Assembly (NCBI GenBank): GCA_001839685.1
Contig: MLAK01001304.1
Span: 12,501-73,374 of the forward strand
Length of the DNA stretch: 60,874 nt
Source of the DNA: Tritrichomonas foetus
Lineage: Eukaryota; Parabasalia; Tritrichomonadida; Tritrichomonadidae
Direction of reading: 5' to 3'
The notes beneath the pieces are model-generated. The model was not told where the DNA came from. It saw only the letters and a program-made list of their open reading frames with translations, and made no database searches. Positions within the stretch are counted from its first letter, which is position 1. The number at the start of each line of letters is the position of its first letter. Position numbers and translations under genes: made by a program. Shown piece by piece: positions 60,691-60,874 of this stretch.

Positions 60691-60874
60691 TTAAAAAGTA
60701 TATTTGGGCTCTTCTTGTAGTTCTTTAGCTTCTTCTTCATTTTCTTCCTCTTCTTCTTCCTCTTCGATGATCACAATTACTTGCTGAGAAGTTGGCTTTT
60801 CTTCTTCCTCTTGTTTAGTTTCTTCTTCCTCTGGTTTTGTATCTTCTTCTTCTCTTTTAGTTTCTTCTTCTTCT
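60691..60874 (-). CDS. C-terminus of acidic Glu-rich protein (partial)
   Basis: From the stop at 60691-60693 the minus strand is open to the right edge, 60 codons plus one base. It is Glu-rich (runs of EEE, with repeats of EEETK/EEEDTK) with PTSQQVIVII in the middle and ending LQEEPKYTF. The 5' end is beyond the window. No function can be given. The acidic tail resembles tails of many nuclear and cytoskeletal proteins, but composition alone identifies nothing. Confidence 0.65.
   Translation of the reverse strand, partial: EEEETKREEEDTKPEEEETKQEEEEKPTSQQVIVIIEEEEEEEENEEEAKELQEEPKYTF

Noticed and set aside
1..60874. Possible tRNA, snRNA or CRISPR-like arrays in the gaps
   Set aside because: I looked for tRNA B-box strings and regular repeats in all long gaps and found none I could support; a covariance-model scan (tRNAscan, Infernal) would settle it.

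Overview
The window looks like nuclear DNA of a trichomonad (Parabasalia), most likely Tritrichomonas or a close relative. It is AT-rich, and every large gene is one uninterrupted reading frame, including a dynein heavy chain of about 4,570 codons. Gaps are short to moderate and hold no recognisable RNA genes or transposons. Many stop codons overlap or abut TAAA, the polyadenylation signal known from Trichomonas, and several starts have a TCA-type initiator or a CCTTTT motif just upstream. Lineage markers include an Fe-type superoxide dismutase and a GGAI-type beta-helix surface protein. The species assignment is inference; the gene content is read from the sequence.

Layout. 1-1659 is the 5' part of a large helical protein running off the left edge. 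2058-5309 is a divergent pair of ER-biogenesis genes (GRP170/HYOU1-like Hsp70 and the tail-anchor ATPase GET3). 5784-9477 holds an EF-hand protein ending in a CAAX box, a helical-repeat protein and the N-glycosylation mannosyltransferase ALG1. 10008-16818 holds a Sel1-repeat protein, centrin and ribosomal protein eL20 (divergent), and an importin-beta-type karyopherin. 18204-26254 holds a CAMK-like kinase, a Dispatched/Patched-like RND transporter, Fe-SOD and a small helical protein. 26255-28270 is a 2 kb gene-free stretch with a minisatellite. 28271-35875 is three same-strand genes: a TAF1-like protein, a formin and a protein with a TAF/SPT7-type histone fold. 36081-38587 holds a secreted/membrane protein with the layout of the Kar5/GEX1/Brambleberry nuclear-fusion family and two small lineage-specific genes. 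39030-42242 is a GAF-PDE protein whose metal site is largely destroyed. 43019-59012 is an axonemal dynein heavy chain followed by a coiled-coil protein. 59186-60430 is a Pmp-like surface protein, and 60691-60874 is the acidic C-terminus of a gene running off the right edge.

How the genes fit together. This is ordinary eukaryotic chromosomal sequence, not an operon or a defence island. Shared themes are ER protein handling and glycosylation (GRP170, GET3, ALG1), cytoskeleton and flagella (centrin, formin, dynein, coiled coil), transcription initiation (TAF1-like and histone-fold proteins) and signalling (kinase, EF-hand, pseudo-PDE). The observations most worth checking are the Kar5-family candidate, which would bear on nuclear fusion and cryptic sex in trichomonads, the apparent pseudo-phosphodiesterase, and the two TFIID/SAGA-like subunits.
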